64,000 nt of DNA from Mesorhizobium sp. (lineage in GTDB: Bacteria > Pseudomonadota > Alphaproteobacteria > Rhizobiales > Rhizobiaceae). The notes beneath the pieces are model-generated. The model worked only from the letters and a program-made list of their open reading frames with translations, was not told the origin of the DNA and searched no databases. A program made the position numbers and the translations under genes. Below are positions 1-8,900 of this stretch, piece by piece. The stretch lies in contig NZ_SUGA01000004.1 of assembly GCF_004963255.1 (NCBI RefSeq), positions 224,209-288,208 of the forward strand, in the 5' to 3' direction. Position 1 is the first letter of the stretch. Each line of letters starts with the position of its first letter.

Positions 1-89
1 TCTTCCGCCTTGGCTGGCTGGATGGCGACGACAAGCAGGACACCGAGCATCGGGGCAAGCGCCGTGCGAAAACGGAGAACAAAGCGCAT
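1..89 (-). CDS. hmuT: Haem ABC transporter periplasmic binding protein HmuT, 5' end only
   Basis: Only the first ~29 codons are in the window; the gene runs off the left edge. They encode a typical Sec signal peptide: basic start (MRFVLRFR), hydrophobic core, and an AKA-type cleavage site near residue 28. It begins 11 bases after the hmuS stop on the same strand. In rhizobia the gene after hmuS is hmuT, the periplasmic haem-binding protein that feeds the HmuUV inner-membrane importer. The name rests on this conserved order and the export signal, not on the mature sequence, which cannot be seen. Confidence 0.6.
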   Translation of the reverse strand, partial: MRFVLRFRTALAPMLGVLLVVAIQPAKAE

Positions 90-100
90 TGGGTGCTACC

Positions 101-1162
101 TTATGCAGCGGTGGGGCTTGGGATGCGGGGCAGGTTCTCGGCGAGAAAACGCCAGTCTTCCCGCTCGCCTTCGCCTTCATGACGCTTGCCGAAGAACTGG
201 ATGATCATGCTGCCATTGTCATCATAGGCCTCCAGCGAGGTGACGTGGCCGTCCTTCGTCGGCTTGCGCACCGCCCAGACCTCGTGGATGTGATCGGTCC
301 TCAAATGCAGGTGGAAGGTCTCGTCGAGCACGTTGATCCACGGCCCCATCGGCTTGACCGATTTGATCGGGCCGGAATGGATCTGGATGCAGCCGCGATT
401 GCCGACGAAGCACATGATCGGCATCCCGCCTGCAGCGGCGTGATGGAACATGGCGCTGACGGAATCCTTGTCGAGCAGCCAGGCATAGTCCTGGCCCACC
501 ATGCGCACCGCCTCGCGGCGGCTGAGCTTCAGCGTCTTCAGCATGCCGAAGAACTGATGCACATCGGTCAACCGGCTCCAGCGGTCGCGCAGATCGTCGA
601 TCGAGGCAACCGAACCCTGCCCTTCACCTCCCCTTTCCGCGGCGCTTGGGAGGATCGCGACGGTCGGTTCCTGGTTCAACGATTCGAGGCTCGCCACCAG
701 TTTCTGATAGGCATAGAGGTTCGACGCCGGCCGCAGATGCACCTTGTGCACCGCCTCGCCCGCCGCGTCGAAGAACTGCAGGCTGCGGCGGATGTCGTCG
801 CCGTCGCGCTTCTCGACGGCAAAGCCATGCGCCCAGACCTTCGGGAAGATGCGCAGGTCGATGTTTTCGCCGAGCACCATGGCGTTGTGGTTGCCGGTCA
901 CGACCTTGTCGTAGACGCCGATCTTTTCATGCACGGCGCTTTCGTTGCGGGTAAGCGCCATCACCTCGCCGACCGCCTCGAGGCCGGTCAGAAGGTCGTT
1001 GACGCGCGGCTCGACACGCACCGCGCTGATGCCGCATTGCGCGGCGACCAGTTCCCCTTCCGAAATGCCCAATTGCGCCGAGAGATCGCGCTCCCGCATT
1101 TTCGGATTTTCTTCTCGCGCCCGCCGGATTTCCTCCGGCGACGGCTTCACGCGCTGGTCCAT
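101..1162 (-). CDS. hmuS: Haemin-degrading factor HmuS
   Basis: Cytoplasmic HemS/HmuS family protein of 353 residues, the usual family length. It binds haem delivered by the HmuTUV importer and is thought to pass it on or release its iron. The family start motif (PSPEEIRRAREENPKMRERDLA-like, near residues 10-30) and the internal motif MALTRNESAVHEKIG followed by a GNHNAM-type stretch are visible. I place the start at the ATG at 1162, with AGGTGA six bases upstream; a GTG three codons earlier is possible. It follows hemP and precedes hmuT on the same strand, so it belongs to the iron-regulated haem uptake operon. The window also encodes an unrelated IsdG-type haem oxygenase (5426-5740). Confidence 0.93.
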   Translation of the reverse strand: MDQRVKPSPEEIRRAREENPKMRERDLSAQLGISEGELVAAQCGISAVRVEPRVNDLLTGLEAVGEVMALTRNESAVHEKIGVYDKVVTGNHNAMVLGENIDLRIFPKVWAHGFAVEKRDGDDIRRSLQFFDAAGEAVHKVHLRPASNLYAYQKLVASLESLNQEPTVAILPSAAERGGEGQGSVASIDDLRDRWSRLTDVHQFFGMLKTLKLSRREAVRMVGQDYAWLLDKDSVSAMFHHAAAGGMPIMCFVGNRGCIQIHSGPIKSVKPMGPWINVLDETFHLHLRTDHIHEVWAVRKPTKDGHVTSLEAYDDNGSMIIQFFGKRHEGEGEREDWRFLAENLPRIPSPTAA

Positions 1163-1211
1163 GTCGTTCACCTGTATTGCTTGATGTTCGTCTATCGCCC
1201 GCCGATGGTGG

Positions 1212-1418
1212 TCACTTGTTGAGGATCAGCTTGCCCTGGCGGGTGATCTTAAGGCGGTACAGCGCGCCGTGGTGTTCGATGCCGATCTCGTGCTCGCCCT
1301 GGAACAGCGTGTTGCTGGAGAGCGTCCTCACCGCCAGCGGCACACGTTCGTAACGCATCTGCGTGTCTTCCGGGCGGCGGACGCGATAGCGGAAATCGTT
1401 GGGATTGTGCGTGTTCAT
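1212..1418 (-). CDS. hemP: Haemin uptake protein HemP/HmuP
   Basis: Small protein of 68 residues. The C-terminal half carries the HemP signature: LSSNTLFQGEHEIGIEHHG followed by YRLKITRQGKLILNK. In Bradyrhizobium the HmuP family acts as a DNA-binding co-activator of haem uptake genes together with Irr; in other bacteria its role is unclear. The ATG at 1418 is preferred over an in-frame ATG at 1478 because GAGGAAAGGA lies just upstream and the extra N-terminal residues look unlike the family. It is the first gene of the leftward operon hemP-hmuS-hmuT and lies next to the iron-responsive palindrome at 1483-1497. Confidence 0.93.
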   Translation of the reverse strand: MNTHNPNDFRYRVRRPEDTQMRYERVPLAVRTLSSNTLFQGEHEIGIEHHGALYRLKITRQGKLILNK

Positions 1419-1482
1419 CGGGTCGGTCCTTTCCTCTGACGGCCACCTTGGCCGCAGCCTCATAAAATGCCGATTCAATTCT

Positions 1483-1497
1483 TGACTTGAATACTCA
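1483..1497. promoter_or_regulatory. Candidate RirA iron-responsive operator (IRO box)
   Basis: The sequence TGA-CTTGAATAC-TCA fits the TGA-N9-TCA consensus described for RirA-controlled iron genes in rhizobia. It sits in the 200-base divergent region between hemP (start 1418) and the haem receptor gene (start 1619), so one site could repress both directions in iron-replete cells. A weaker near-match, TGA-N9-TAA, lies at 1529-1543. Assignment to RirA is by consensus match only. Confidence 0.55.
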
Positions 1498-1618
1498 TGT
1501 TTACTAGTCAGTGCATTACCGGACTAAATGAGTCAACATTTAAGACGCCGGACATGATCAAAAATGCGAGCGAGCCATTGGCCAGCCAGCTACGAGCCTG
1601 AAAATCTGGAGTTGGGGC

Positions 1619-3832
1619 ATGGGGTTGGTGACTTGGGGACGAACGGGCCTGGCGGGCGAGAATGCGGGTCCGAGCTTCCGAATGGCAAGCGGGATTGCCA
1701 TCTTGATGGCCGGAGCGGCGGCGATCGCGCTCAGCGTATCGGCGGCAAAAGCGCAACAGGCCACGCAGCCGGCGACCAGCCAGCAGGCCGATCAGAAAAA
1801 GAAGGCTGACGAGAAGGCCGCCGCCGAAGGAACCTTGCTCGACAAGATTCTCGTCGTCAGCCGCACCGGCGAGACGGCAATCCAGTCGCTGGCCTCAGCC
1901 AGCCATGTCGATCAGGAGCAGCTCGACCGCCGCATGGCGACGACGCCGAACGAGATGCTGCTCGGCGTGCCCGGCGTCGCCGTGCAGGCCGACGCGCGCC
2001 GCGTCTCTTCGAGCATCAACATCCGCGGCCTACAGGATTTCGGCCGCGTCGCGGTGATCGTCGACGGCGCCAGGCAGGATTTCCAGCGCTCGGACCACGG
2101 CACGCAGTCGACCTTCTATGTCGATCCTGAGCTCATCAAGTCGGTCGACGTCATCCGCGGTCCCGTCGCCAACACCTACGGCTCCGGCGCCATCGGCGGC
2201 GTCGTCTTCTTCGACACCAAGGACGCAGCCGATTTCCTCAGGCCGGAAGAGACCTGGGCCGGTTCGCTGACCGGACGCTATGAGAGCAACGGCAAGGGCT
2301 GGACCACCAGCGCCACCGGCGCCTACAAGATCAACGACAACTGGGACGTTCTCGGCAACATCGTCTATCGCGACTATGGCGACTACAAGAACGGCGGCGG
2401 CGACACCGTTGCCGGCACCGGGTTCGACGTGCTGAGCGGCCTGCTCAAGACCACCATCCGCCCGACCGAGAACAGCGAATTGAAGCTTGGCTGGGTCGGC
2501 TCCAAGGACGGCTGGACCGAGACCAGCGGCGGCGTGCCCGCCAATGACGTCGATCTCAAGTCGAACACCTTCACGGCTCGCTACAACATCACCGACGACG
2601 CCAAGAGCTGGCTCGATCTCCACATCAACGCCTCCTACAACAAGACCAATCTCGACCTGACGACGCTTGTCCCGCAGAACCGCTTCGATCCGACCACCGG
2701 CCTGCCCGTGGTGCTGCCGCCCGGCTCGCTGTCGACCTTCGATGTCGGCACGACCGGCATCGACATCTGGAACACCTCGCGCTTCGAGACGGCGAGCGTC
2801 GCGCATGAGCTGACCTATGGCGGCGACTGGGTCGGCGACGATGTCGATACCGGCGGCAGCGCCGGCGGCGACAGTTTCTACACGCCGTCGGGCAAGCGCA
2901 ATGTCTCCGGCGCCTACATCCAGGACAAGCTGACTTGGGAATGGCTCGAGGTCATTGGCGGCCTGCGCTACGACAATTACAGCCTGAAGGACGACACGAA
3001 CGAGACCTCAGGCGACAGGGTGTCGCCGCGCATCACCGTCGGCGTGTCGCCCTTCGAAAGCGCCGGCCTTGCAGGTCTGCAATTCTATGGCACCTATGCC
3101 GAAGGCTACCGCTCGCCCTCGCTGACCGAAACGCTGATCAGCGGCAACCATCCGGCCGGCGTCAGCTTCCCGTTCCTGCCCAATCCGAACCTCAAGCCCG
3201 AGACCGGCAAGACGGTTGAGTTCGGCGTCAACTACAAGCAGAACGACATCATCGAGGCCGGCGACGCGCTTCGCCTCAAGGCCGCCTATTTCAACAACAA
3301 TGTCGACGACTACATCGACGGCGTGACGCTCTCGCCCTTCGATCCGACCAGCGGCTGCCCGTTCGGCCCGGGCATTCCGATCTGCTTCCAGTACCAGAAC
3401 TTCGCCAAGGCCAAGATCAACGGCTTCGAGCTGGAAAGCGTCTACGACGCCGGCTGGGGCTATGCCGGCCTGTCGGCCTCGATCATCAACGGCCACACCA
3501 TCTCGTATGAAGGCGAGCGCGCCGACCTTGCCACCATCCCCTCATCGCAGGTGACGGCGCAGCTCGGCTTACGCTTCCTCGAGGACAAGCTGACCGTCGG
3601 CGGCGAAGTGCAGTATAACGGCAAGCCGAAGGGCAATGCGGTGGCCAAGGATTATACGCTGGTCAATGCCTTCGCCAGCTACCAGGCGACGGACAGTCTC
3701 AAGCTCGACTTCCGCGCCGACAATCTGTTCGACGTCAAATACACCAACCCGCTCAACGGAAGCACGACAGCCGTCCTCTACGAACCCGGCGTCACGCTGA
3801 AGCTCGCGGCAACCATGCGCTTCGGGGGCTGA
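1619..3832 (+). CDS. hmuR: TonB-dependent haem/haemoglobin outer membrane receptor
   Basis: Outer membrane receptor of 737 residues that takes up haem using TonB energy. A signal peptide ends at AKA-QQ near residue 45. The region DKILVVSRTGE (about residues 80-90) looks like a TonB box. The plug domain follows (NEMLLGVPGVAVQADAR, INIRGLQDFGRVAVIVDGARQ, VIRGPVANTYGSGAIGG), then a long beta-barrel. The haem-receptor YRSP box (EGYRSPSLTET) and the nearby NPNL motif (PNPNLKPETG) are both present near residues 500-530, and the chain ends in an aromatic-rich strand with a terminal MRFGG. GGAG precedes the ATG at 1619. It is divergent from hemP-hmuS-hmuT and begins a rightward operon with TonB and a haem monooxygenase, which makes haem the likely ligand. 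Confidence 0.93.
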   Translation: MGLVTWGRTGLAGENAGPSFRMASGIAILMAGAAAIALSVSAAKAQQATQPATSQQADQKKKADEKAAAEGTLLDKILVVSRTGETAIQSLASASHVDQEQLDRRMATTPNEMLLGVPGVAVQADARRVSSSINIRGLQDFGRVAVIVDGARQDFQRSDHGTQSTFYVDPELIKSVDVIRGPVANTYGSGAIGGVVFFDTKDAADFLRPEETWAGSLTGRYESNGKGWTTSATGAYKINDNWDVLGNIVYRDYGDYKNGGGDTVAGTGFDVLSGLLKTTIRPTENSELKLGWVGSKDGWTETSGGVPANDVDLKSNTFTARYNITDDAKSWLDLHINASYNKTNLDLTTLVPQNRFDPTTGLPVVLPPGSLSTFDVGTTGIDIWNTSRFETASVAHELTYGGDWVGDDVDTGGSAGGDSFYTPSGKRNVSGAYIQDKLTWEWLEVIGGLRYDNYSLKDDTNETSGDRVSPRITVGVSPFESAGLAGLQFYGTYAEGYRSPSLTETLISGNHPAGVSFPFLPNPNLKPETGKTVEFGVNYKQNDIIEAGDALRLKAAYFNNNVDDYIDGVTLSPFDPTSGCPFGPGIPICFQYQNFAKAKINGFELESVYDAGWGYAGLSASIINGHTISYEGERADLATIPSSQVTAQLGLRFLEDKLTVGGEVQYNGKPKGNAVAKDYTLVNAFASYQATDSLKLDFRADNLFDVKYTNPLNGSTTAVLYEPGVTLKLAATMRFGG

Positions 3833-3839
3833 GCGAGAC

Positions 3840-4274
3840 ATGAAACGCTTGACGGCATCCTTTCGTCTGCTGACCTCGACGTTCGCGATGTCGCTTGCGA
3901 CGGTGCCGGCGTGGGCCCAGTCCGCGCCGGCCCTCAGCCTCGAGCTCAACGCCGCGCAGCCTTCGGAAAAAGGTTGCCGGCTGACCTTCGTCGTCAACAA
4001 TGCGCTCGGCGCGGATCTCTCCAAGGCGGGTTTCGAGATCGCGCTGTTCAACGAGGCCGGCGTCGTCGACCGGCTCACCGTGCTGGATTTCAAGGACCTG
4101 CCCGCCGGCAAGACCAAGGTCACGCGCTTCGACCTCGCCGGCGCCGACTGCGGCAAGCTCGGCCGCGTGCTGATCAACAGCGCGACCGAATGCGCCGGCG
4201 CTGGCGTCGATCCGGCGGCCTGCATGCGCGCGTTGAAGACATCGACCAGGACCGGCATCGCTTTCGGAGTTTGA
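3840..4274 (+). CDS. Small secreted protein of the haem-uptake operon, function unknown
   Basis: A protein of 144 residues with a clear signal peptide cut after AWA-Q near residue 26. The mature part is about 118 residues and holds four Cys (in EKGCRLTF, GADCGKLG, TECAG and PAACM), which could form two disulfides in the periplasm. Short hydrophobic strands (LTFVVNNALG, GFEIALFNEAG) suggest a beta-sandwich. I do not recognise a named family. It starts seven bases after the haem receptor stop and lies before tonB, so it is almost certainly co-transcribed with them. A role in haem capture or in helping the receptor is a guess from position. Confidence 0.8.
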   Translation: MKRLTASFRLLTSTFAMSLATVPAWAQSAPALSLELNAAQPSEKGCRLTFVVNNALGADLSKAGFEIALFNEAGVVDRLTVLDFKDLPAGKTKVTRFDLAGADCGKLGRVLINSATECAGAGVDPAACMRALKTSTRTGIAFGV

Positions 4275-4280
4275 CAAGCA

Positions 4281-5369
4281 GTGGGCTTCGAGCCGGCACG
4301 GACCGCCTTTGCACTATTCACGGCCGGCATGGACCTGGGGCTGCTTGCGGCAACCGATCTTGATTTGACAAGGACGCGTCGCTTGCCGCAGGTCTCCCCG
4401 CGAGCCATGCAGGACATCGCCCCCCTCCCCGACGCCGACAGCGAACCGGCGATCCAGTCGCCCGAGCCGCTCGCGCAGGATCGGCGGTCGGCGCACGACC
4501 GCAAATGGCCGGTGGCGATTGTCGTCTCCGGCTTGCTCCATGCCGCCGCCGCGGCGGCGTTTTTCATCGCGCCCGCCGGAACATTCGACCCCCTGGACGC
4601 GATCCAGGCCGAGGGCAGCAGCCAGTCAGGCGCCGACGCCCAGGGCAGCGCCCTCAATGACGCGACGCCCGGCGCGGTGGATGTAACCTTGGTGGCGGAT
4701 CCGCAGCCGGTGAAGCGCCAAGCTATCCAGCCCACTCCGCCGGCCGAAGCGCCGCAACCGGCCAGCCAACCTGTAACGCCTCAGCCTCCGGCTGAAGCCG
4801 CCCAGGAGCCCGCTTCCACGCCCGATATCCTAACGGCCGCCACAGCGCGCCAAGACGATCAGAGCGTGCCCATGGCCGGCGAACCGGCGCCTGCGACCGA
4901 GCCGCAAAGCGCTGCCGCGTCGCCTGCCGAACCCGAACACCCACCGGCCCCGGCGGCAACGTCGGGCGCACCGGCAGGATCGGGCCAACCCGTTGAGACG
5001 CGCGGCACGGAAACAGCGGATGGCGACGCGCGCGATGCGCCGACCATCGCCAGCAGGGGTAAGATGAAGGCCGGCGCCGGCAATGCCCTGGAATCCCGCT
5101 ACAGCGGCGAAATTCAAAAGAGGCTCGCCCGCGCCAACCGCCGCATTTCGAAATCGGTCCAGGCAAAGGCCCGCAACAATGCCAGGGTGGTGTTTGTCGT
5201 CATGGCCGACGGCAGCATCAGCGACCTGCAGCTCGCCGAAAGTTCCGGCTCCGCCGAGCTCGATCAATTCGCTTTGACGCTGGTGCGCAAGCAGGCACCG
5301 TTCCCTCCCATTCCACCCGAGACAGGAAGATCAAGTTGGGTGTTCAAAGCGCGGATCGGTCCCTTCTGA
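4281..5369 (+). CDS. tonB: Energy transducer TonB
   Basis: TonB family protein, up to 362 residues. A single membrane segment (VAIVVSGLLHAAAAAAFFI) is followed by a long Pro/Ala/Glu-rich periplasmic linker. The C-terminal TonB domain includes YSGEIQKRLARANRR, a VVFVVMADGSISDLQLAESSG stretch, and PFPPIP near the end. Its job is to couple the ExbBD proton motor to the outer membrane receptor; here the partner is probably the haem receptor three genes upstream. The start is uncertain. The GTG at 4281 gives an unusually long cytoplasmic tail (about 75 residues); ATG codons at 4329 and 4407 would shorten it, and none has a strong ribosome site. Confidence 0.9.
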   Translation: MGFEPARTAFALFTAGMDLGLLAATDLDLTRTRRLPQVSPRAMQDIAPLPDADSEPAIQSPEPLAQDRRSAHDRKWPVAIVVSGLLHAAAAAAFFIAPAGTFDPLDAIQAEGSSQSGADAQGSALNDATPGAVDVTLVADPQPVKRQAIQPTPPAEAPQPASQPVTPQPPAEAAQEPASTPDILTAATARQDDQSVPMAGEPAPATEPQSAAASPAEPEHPPAPAATSGAPAGSGQPVETRGTETADGDARDAPTIASRGKMKAGAGNALESRYSGEIQKRLARANRRISKSVQAKARNNARVVFVVMADGSISDLQLAESSGSAELDQFALTLVRKQAPFPPIPPETGRSSWVFKARIGPF

Positions 5370-5425
5370 AGTCTCGGTTGAAGCCATCCTGAACGCCACA
5401 ATTCATGCAATTCGAAAGGAAACCA

Positions 5426-5740
5426 ATGTACATCGCCATGAATCGCTTCAAGGTCCAGAACGGCTCGGAAGAAGCCTTCGAGGATGTCTGGAAAAACCGC
5501 GATTCCAGCCTCTCGGAAATGAAGGGTTTCAGGGAATTCCACCTGCTGCGCGGGCCGGTCAACGAGACCGAGGGCTATACGCTGTTTGCCTCGCATACGG
5601 TCTGGGCAAGCCAGGAGGATTTCGTCGCCTGGACGAAGTCGGAAAACTTCCGCGCCGCCCATCGCAACGCCGGCGGCTCGAAGGTTCATTACCTCGGCCA
5701 CCCGCAGTTCGAAGGCTTTTCGGTCGTCGAAGGCGCTTAG
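5426..5740 (+). CDS. hmuQ: IsdG-type haem-degrading monooxygenase HmuQ
   Basis: A 104-residue ABM-fold protein of the IsdG/HmuQ group, which opens the haem ring and frees iron without a canonical haem oxygenase. The residues matching the IsdG catalytic triad are in place: Asn6 (AMNRFKV), Trp69 (FVAWTKSENF) and His79 (RAAHR), with the same ten-residue Trp-His spacing. AAAGGAAACC precedes the ATG at 5426, so I prefer this start to one seven codons upstream. It ends the operon receptor-unknown-tonB-hmuQ. HmuQ was characterised in Bradyrhizobium; function here is inferred from family, triad and operon. Confidence 0.88.
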   Translation: MYIAMNRFKVQNGSEEAFEDVWKNRDSSLSEMKGFREFHLLRGPVNETEGYTLFASHTVWASQEDFVAWTKSENFRAAHRNAGGSKVHYLGHPQFEGFSVVEGA

Positions 5741-5760
5741 TTTATCTCTGCTGACCAGTA

Positions 5761-5904
5761 AGGGCGTGTTGAGATTCAGGTCAGGCCGAGTCGAAAACGG
5801 TGGCTTCCGAGAACCGGAGCGGAGCGTACTTAAAGTACGTGAGCACCGGAAGCGCAGGACGCCATCGTTTGCAGGCCGGCCTCACCTGAATATCGATACG
5901 CCCT
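5761..5904. repeat. RIME-like palindromic intergenic element
   Basis: An element of about 144 bases with imperfect inverted ends: AGGGCGTGTTGAGATTCAGGT at the left (5761-5781, one base trimmed here in mind) matches the complement of the right end at 5884-5904, which reads ACCTGAAT..ATACGCCCT. An inner stem GTACT-TAA-AGTAC lies at 5826-5838, flanked by CCGGAGC and GAGCACCGG arms. Size, nested palindromes and intergenic site resemble rhizobial RIME elements. Its right end runs two bases into the putA stop codon, so the convergent hmuQ and putA transcripts would both read through it. Confidence 0.65.
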
Positions 5905-8900
5905 ATGCTGCAGCCAGCAGGCTGGCGTTCCCTCCTGCCGCCGTCGTGTCGACGCAGACCGCGCGCTCATGCGCGTAGGCGGCCGGGTTGAGCACCTCGC
6001 TGACCAGCGGCACGATCGGCCCGGCGCGGTCGGCGATCACCTTGCGCACGATGCGCGCCGCTTCCGGCGTCCCGGAAAAGGCGACGACATCGACGCGCAG
6101 CGAGCGCGCCTCGACCGGATCAGGCCGGCCGTCGATGGCTGCCAGCGGCAGGCCCTTGCCGGTCAGCGCCGAGAGTGCTGCCGGCGCGCCCGGCGCCACG
6201 GCAAGCACCGCATTGCCGGCCGCGAGCGCCTGGATCGTCTGGGCAAGTAGCGTCTCGGTGTCGGGGCCCAGGCACAACACCCGGCCGCGCGGCGCCAGCG
6301 ACAAAGTGTTGGCTTCGCCGGTCGGTCCGGGCAGGTCGACCTGGCCGAAATCGAGGCTGGCAGCCGCGGCGATCGCCGCCGCGCCCTTGCCGCGCAGATG
6401 CTTCCTCAGGATAGCGACGCGGTCCGGCCGTGTCGACCAGCCGCCCAGCGCCGGATCCGGCAGATTGTCGGCAAGCTCGGTCGCGGTCACCTTGTGGCCA
6501 TCGGCAACCTCGGTGCCGGCCTCCGGCCCCTTGCGGAAGCGGCGCAGGTAATGCGGTCCGCCTGCCTTCGGCCCAGTGCCCGACAACCCCTCGCCGCCGA
6601 AAGGCTGCGAGCCGACGACGGCGCCGATCTGGTTGCGGTTGACATAGATGTTGCCGGCATGGATGCCGTCGACGAAATGCTGGACGCGTCCCTCGATGCG
6701 CGTGTGCAGGCCGAAGGTGAGGCCGTAGCCCTTGCGATTGATGGCGGCGATCACCTGGTCGATCTCGTCGGCGTCGAAGGTCGCGACATGCAGCACCGGG
6801 CCGAACACCTCGCGCTCCATCTCCTCGATGCCTTTGACGCGGAAGACATGCGGCGCGACGAAACGGCCGGTGGCCGGAGCTTCGATCCTGGCGATCAGCC
6901 GGCCTTCCAGCCCCTTCTTCTTGCAATAGTCGCTGATCGAAGCCTGCGCCTCGTCATCGATGACCGGGCCGACATCGGTTGAGATGGCCCAGGGATTGCC
7001 GACGTTGAGCGCCTCCATCGCGCCCTTCAGCATCTCCAGCATCTTCTTCTCGACGTCCTTCTGGACGTAGAGCACGCGCAGCGCCGAGCAGCGCTGGCCG
7101 GCGCTCTGGAAAGCGGACGCCAGGATGTCGCGCACCGCCTGCTCCGGCAGCGCGGTGGAATCGACGATCATCGCATTCAAGCCGCCGGTCTCGGCGATCA
7201 GCATCGCATCGGGAGCCGCGGTCTCGGCCAGCTGCTTCTCGATCAGCTTGGCGACCTCGGTCGAACCAGTGAAGCAAACGCCTGCGATGCGCGGGTCGGC
7301 GGTGAGCGGCGCGCCGACCGTGGGGCCATCGCCCGGCAGAAGCTGGATGACGTCCTCCGGAACGCCTGCCTCGCGCAGCATCTCGACGGCGCGGAAGGCG
7401 ATCAGCGGCGTCTGCTCGGCGGGCTTGGCGATGACCGAATTGCCGGTGACCAAAGCCGCCGCGATCTGGCCGGTGAAGATCGCCAGCGGGAAATTCCACG
7501 GCGAGATGCAGACGATCGCGCCGCGCGCCTCGGTGCCGGCTTCCGCATTCGCCGCCTCGGCCGCGTAGTAGCGGAGGAAGTCGACCGCCTCACGCACTTC
7601 CGCCACGCCATCGGCCAGCGACTTGCCGGCCTCGCGGGTGGCGAGAGCGAAGAACTCGGCTGCATTGGCCTCGTAGAGATCGGCGGCGCGGTTGAGGATC
7701 GCGGCGCGCTCGGCAACCGGGCGCTTCGCCCAGGCGGCTTGCGCGTCGACGGCGATGCGCACGGCGGTCGCCACTTGCTTGGCCGCCCCCTCATGCACGG
7801 TGCCGACGATCTCGTCGGGCTTGGCCGGATTGACGATCTGGCGCTGCTTGCCGTAGCCGGCGGCGCGCGTGATCGGCTTGGCATGCCAGCGGTCCGCTCC
7901 GGCAAATTCCGCCCTCGCCTTGTCGATGGCTGCGAGCGTCACCGGATCGGTGATGTCGAAGCCTTTGGAGTTGCGGCGCCCGGCGCCGAAGATCGCGGCG
8001 GGCCGCGCGATCGCCGGATTGGCCGCGGGCCCTTGCGTCTCGACAACCGCGAGCGGATCGCGCGCGATCTCCTCCGGCTCGACTTCCTCGTCGGTCAGTT
8101 GGTGCACGAAGGAGGAGTTGGCGCCGTTCTCCAGCAAACGCCGGACCAGATAAGCGAGCAGGTCGGAATGCGCGCCGACCGGCGCATAGATGCGGCACCG
8201 CGTGCCTTCGGCCTTGCGCACCGTCTCATGCAGCGCCTCGCCCATGCCGTGCAGGCGCTGGAACTCGAAGCTGTCGCGGTCCTTCGCCATCGACAGGATC
8301 GCAGCGACCGTGTGCGCGTTGTGCGTGGCGAATTGCGGATAGATGCGGTCGGTCATCGACAAAAGCTTCTTCGCGCAGGCCAGATACGAAACGTCGGTGT
8401 TGGCCTTGCGGGTGAAGACCGGATAGCCGGTAAGACCCAGCGTCTGCGCCCGCTTGATCTCGGTGTCCCAATAGGCACCCTTGACCAGCCGCACCATGAT
8501 CCTGCGGTCGTATTTCTTCGCCAGCGCATAAAGCCAGTCGATGGCGAAAGCCGCGCGCGGGCCATAGGCTTGGACGACGACGCCGAAGCCGTCCCAGCCG
8601 GCAAGTTCCGGCTCGGCCAGCACGCGTTCGATGACATCGAGCGACAGGTCGAGGCGGTCGGCCTCCTCGGCATCGATGTTGAGGCCCATGCGCGAGTGCC
8701 GGGCGGCAAGGGCCAACGACAGAAGACGCTCGGCCATCACCGGCAGCATGGTCTCGCGCTGCGCCACCTCGTAGCGCGGGTGCAGCGCCGAGAGCTTGAC
8801 CGAAATGCCGTGATTGTAGCGGATGTCGGGGCCGTTCGACCCGGCATCGAGCGACGAGATCGCATCCGCATAGGCGCGGTGGTAGCGCAGCGCGTCGGCC

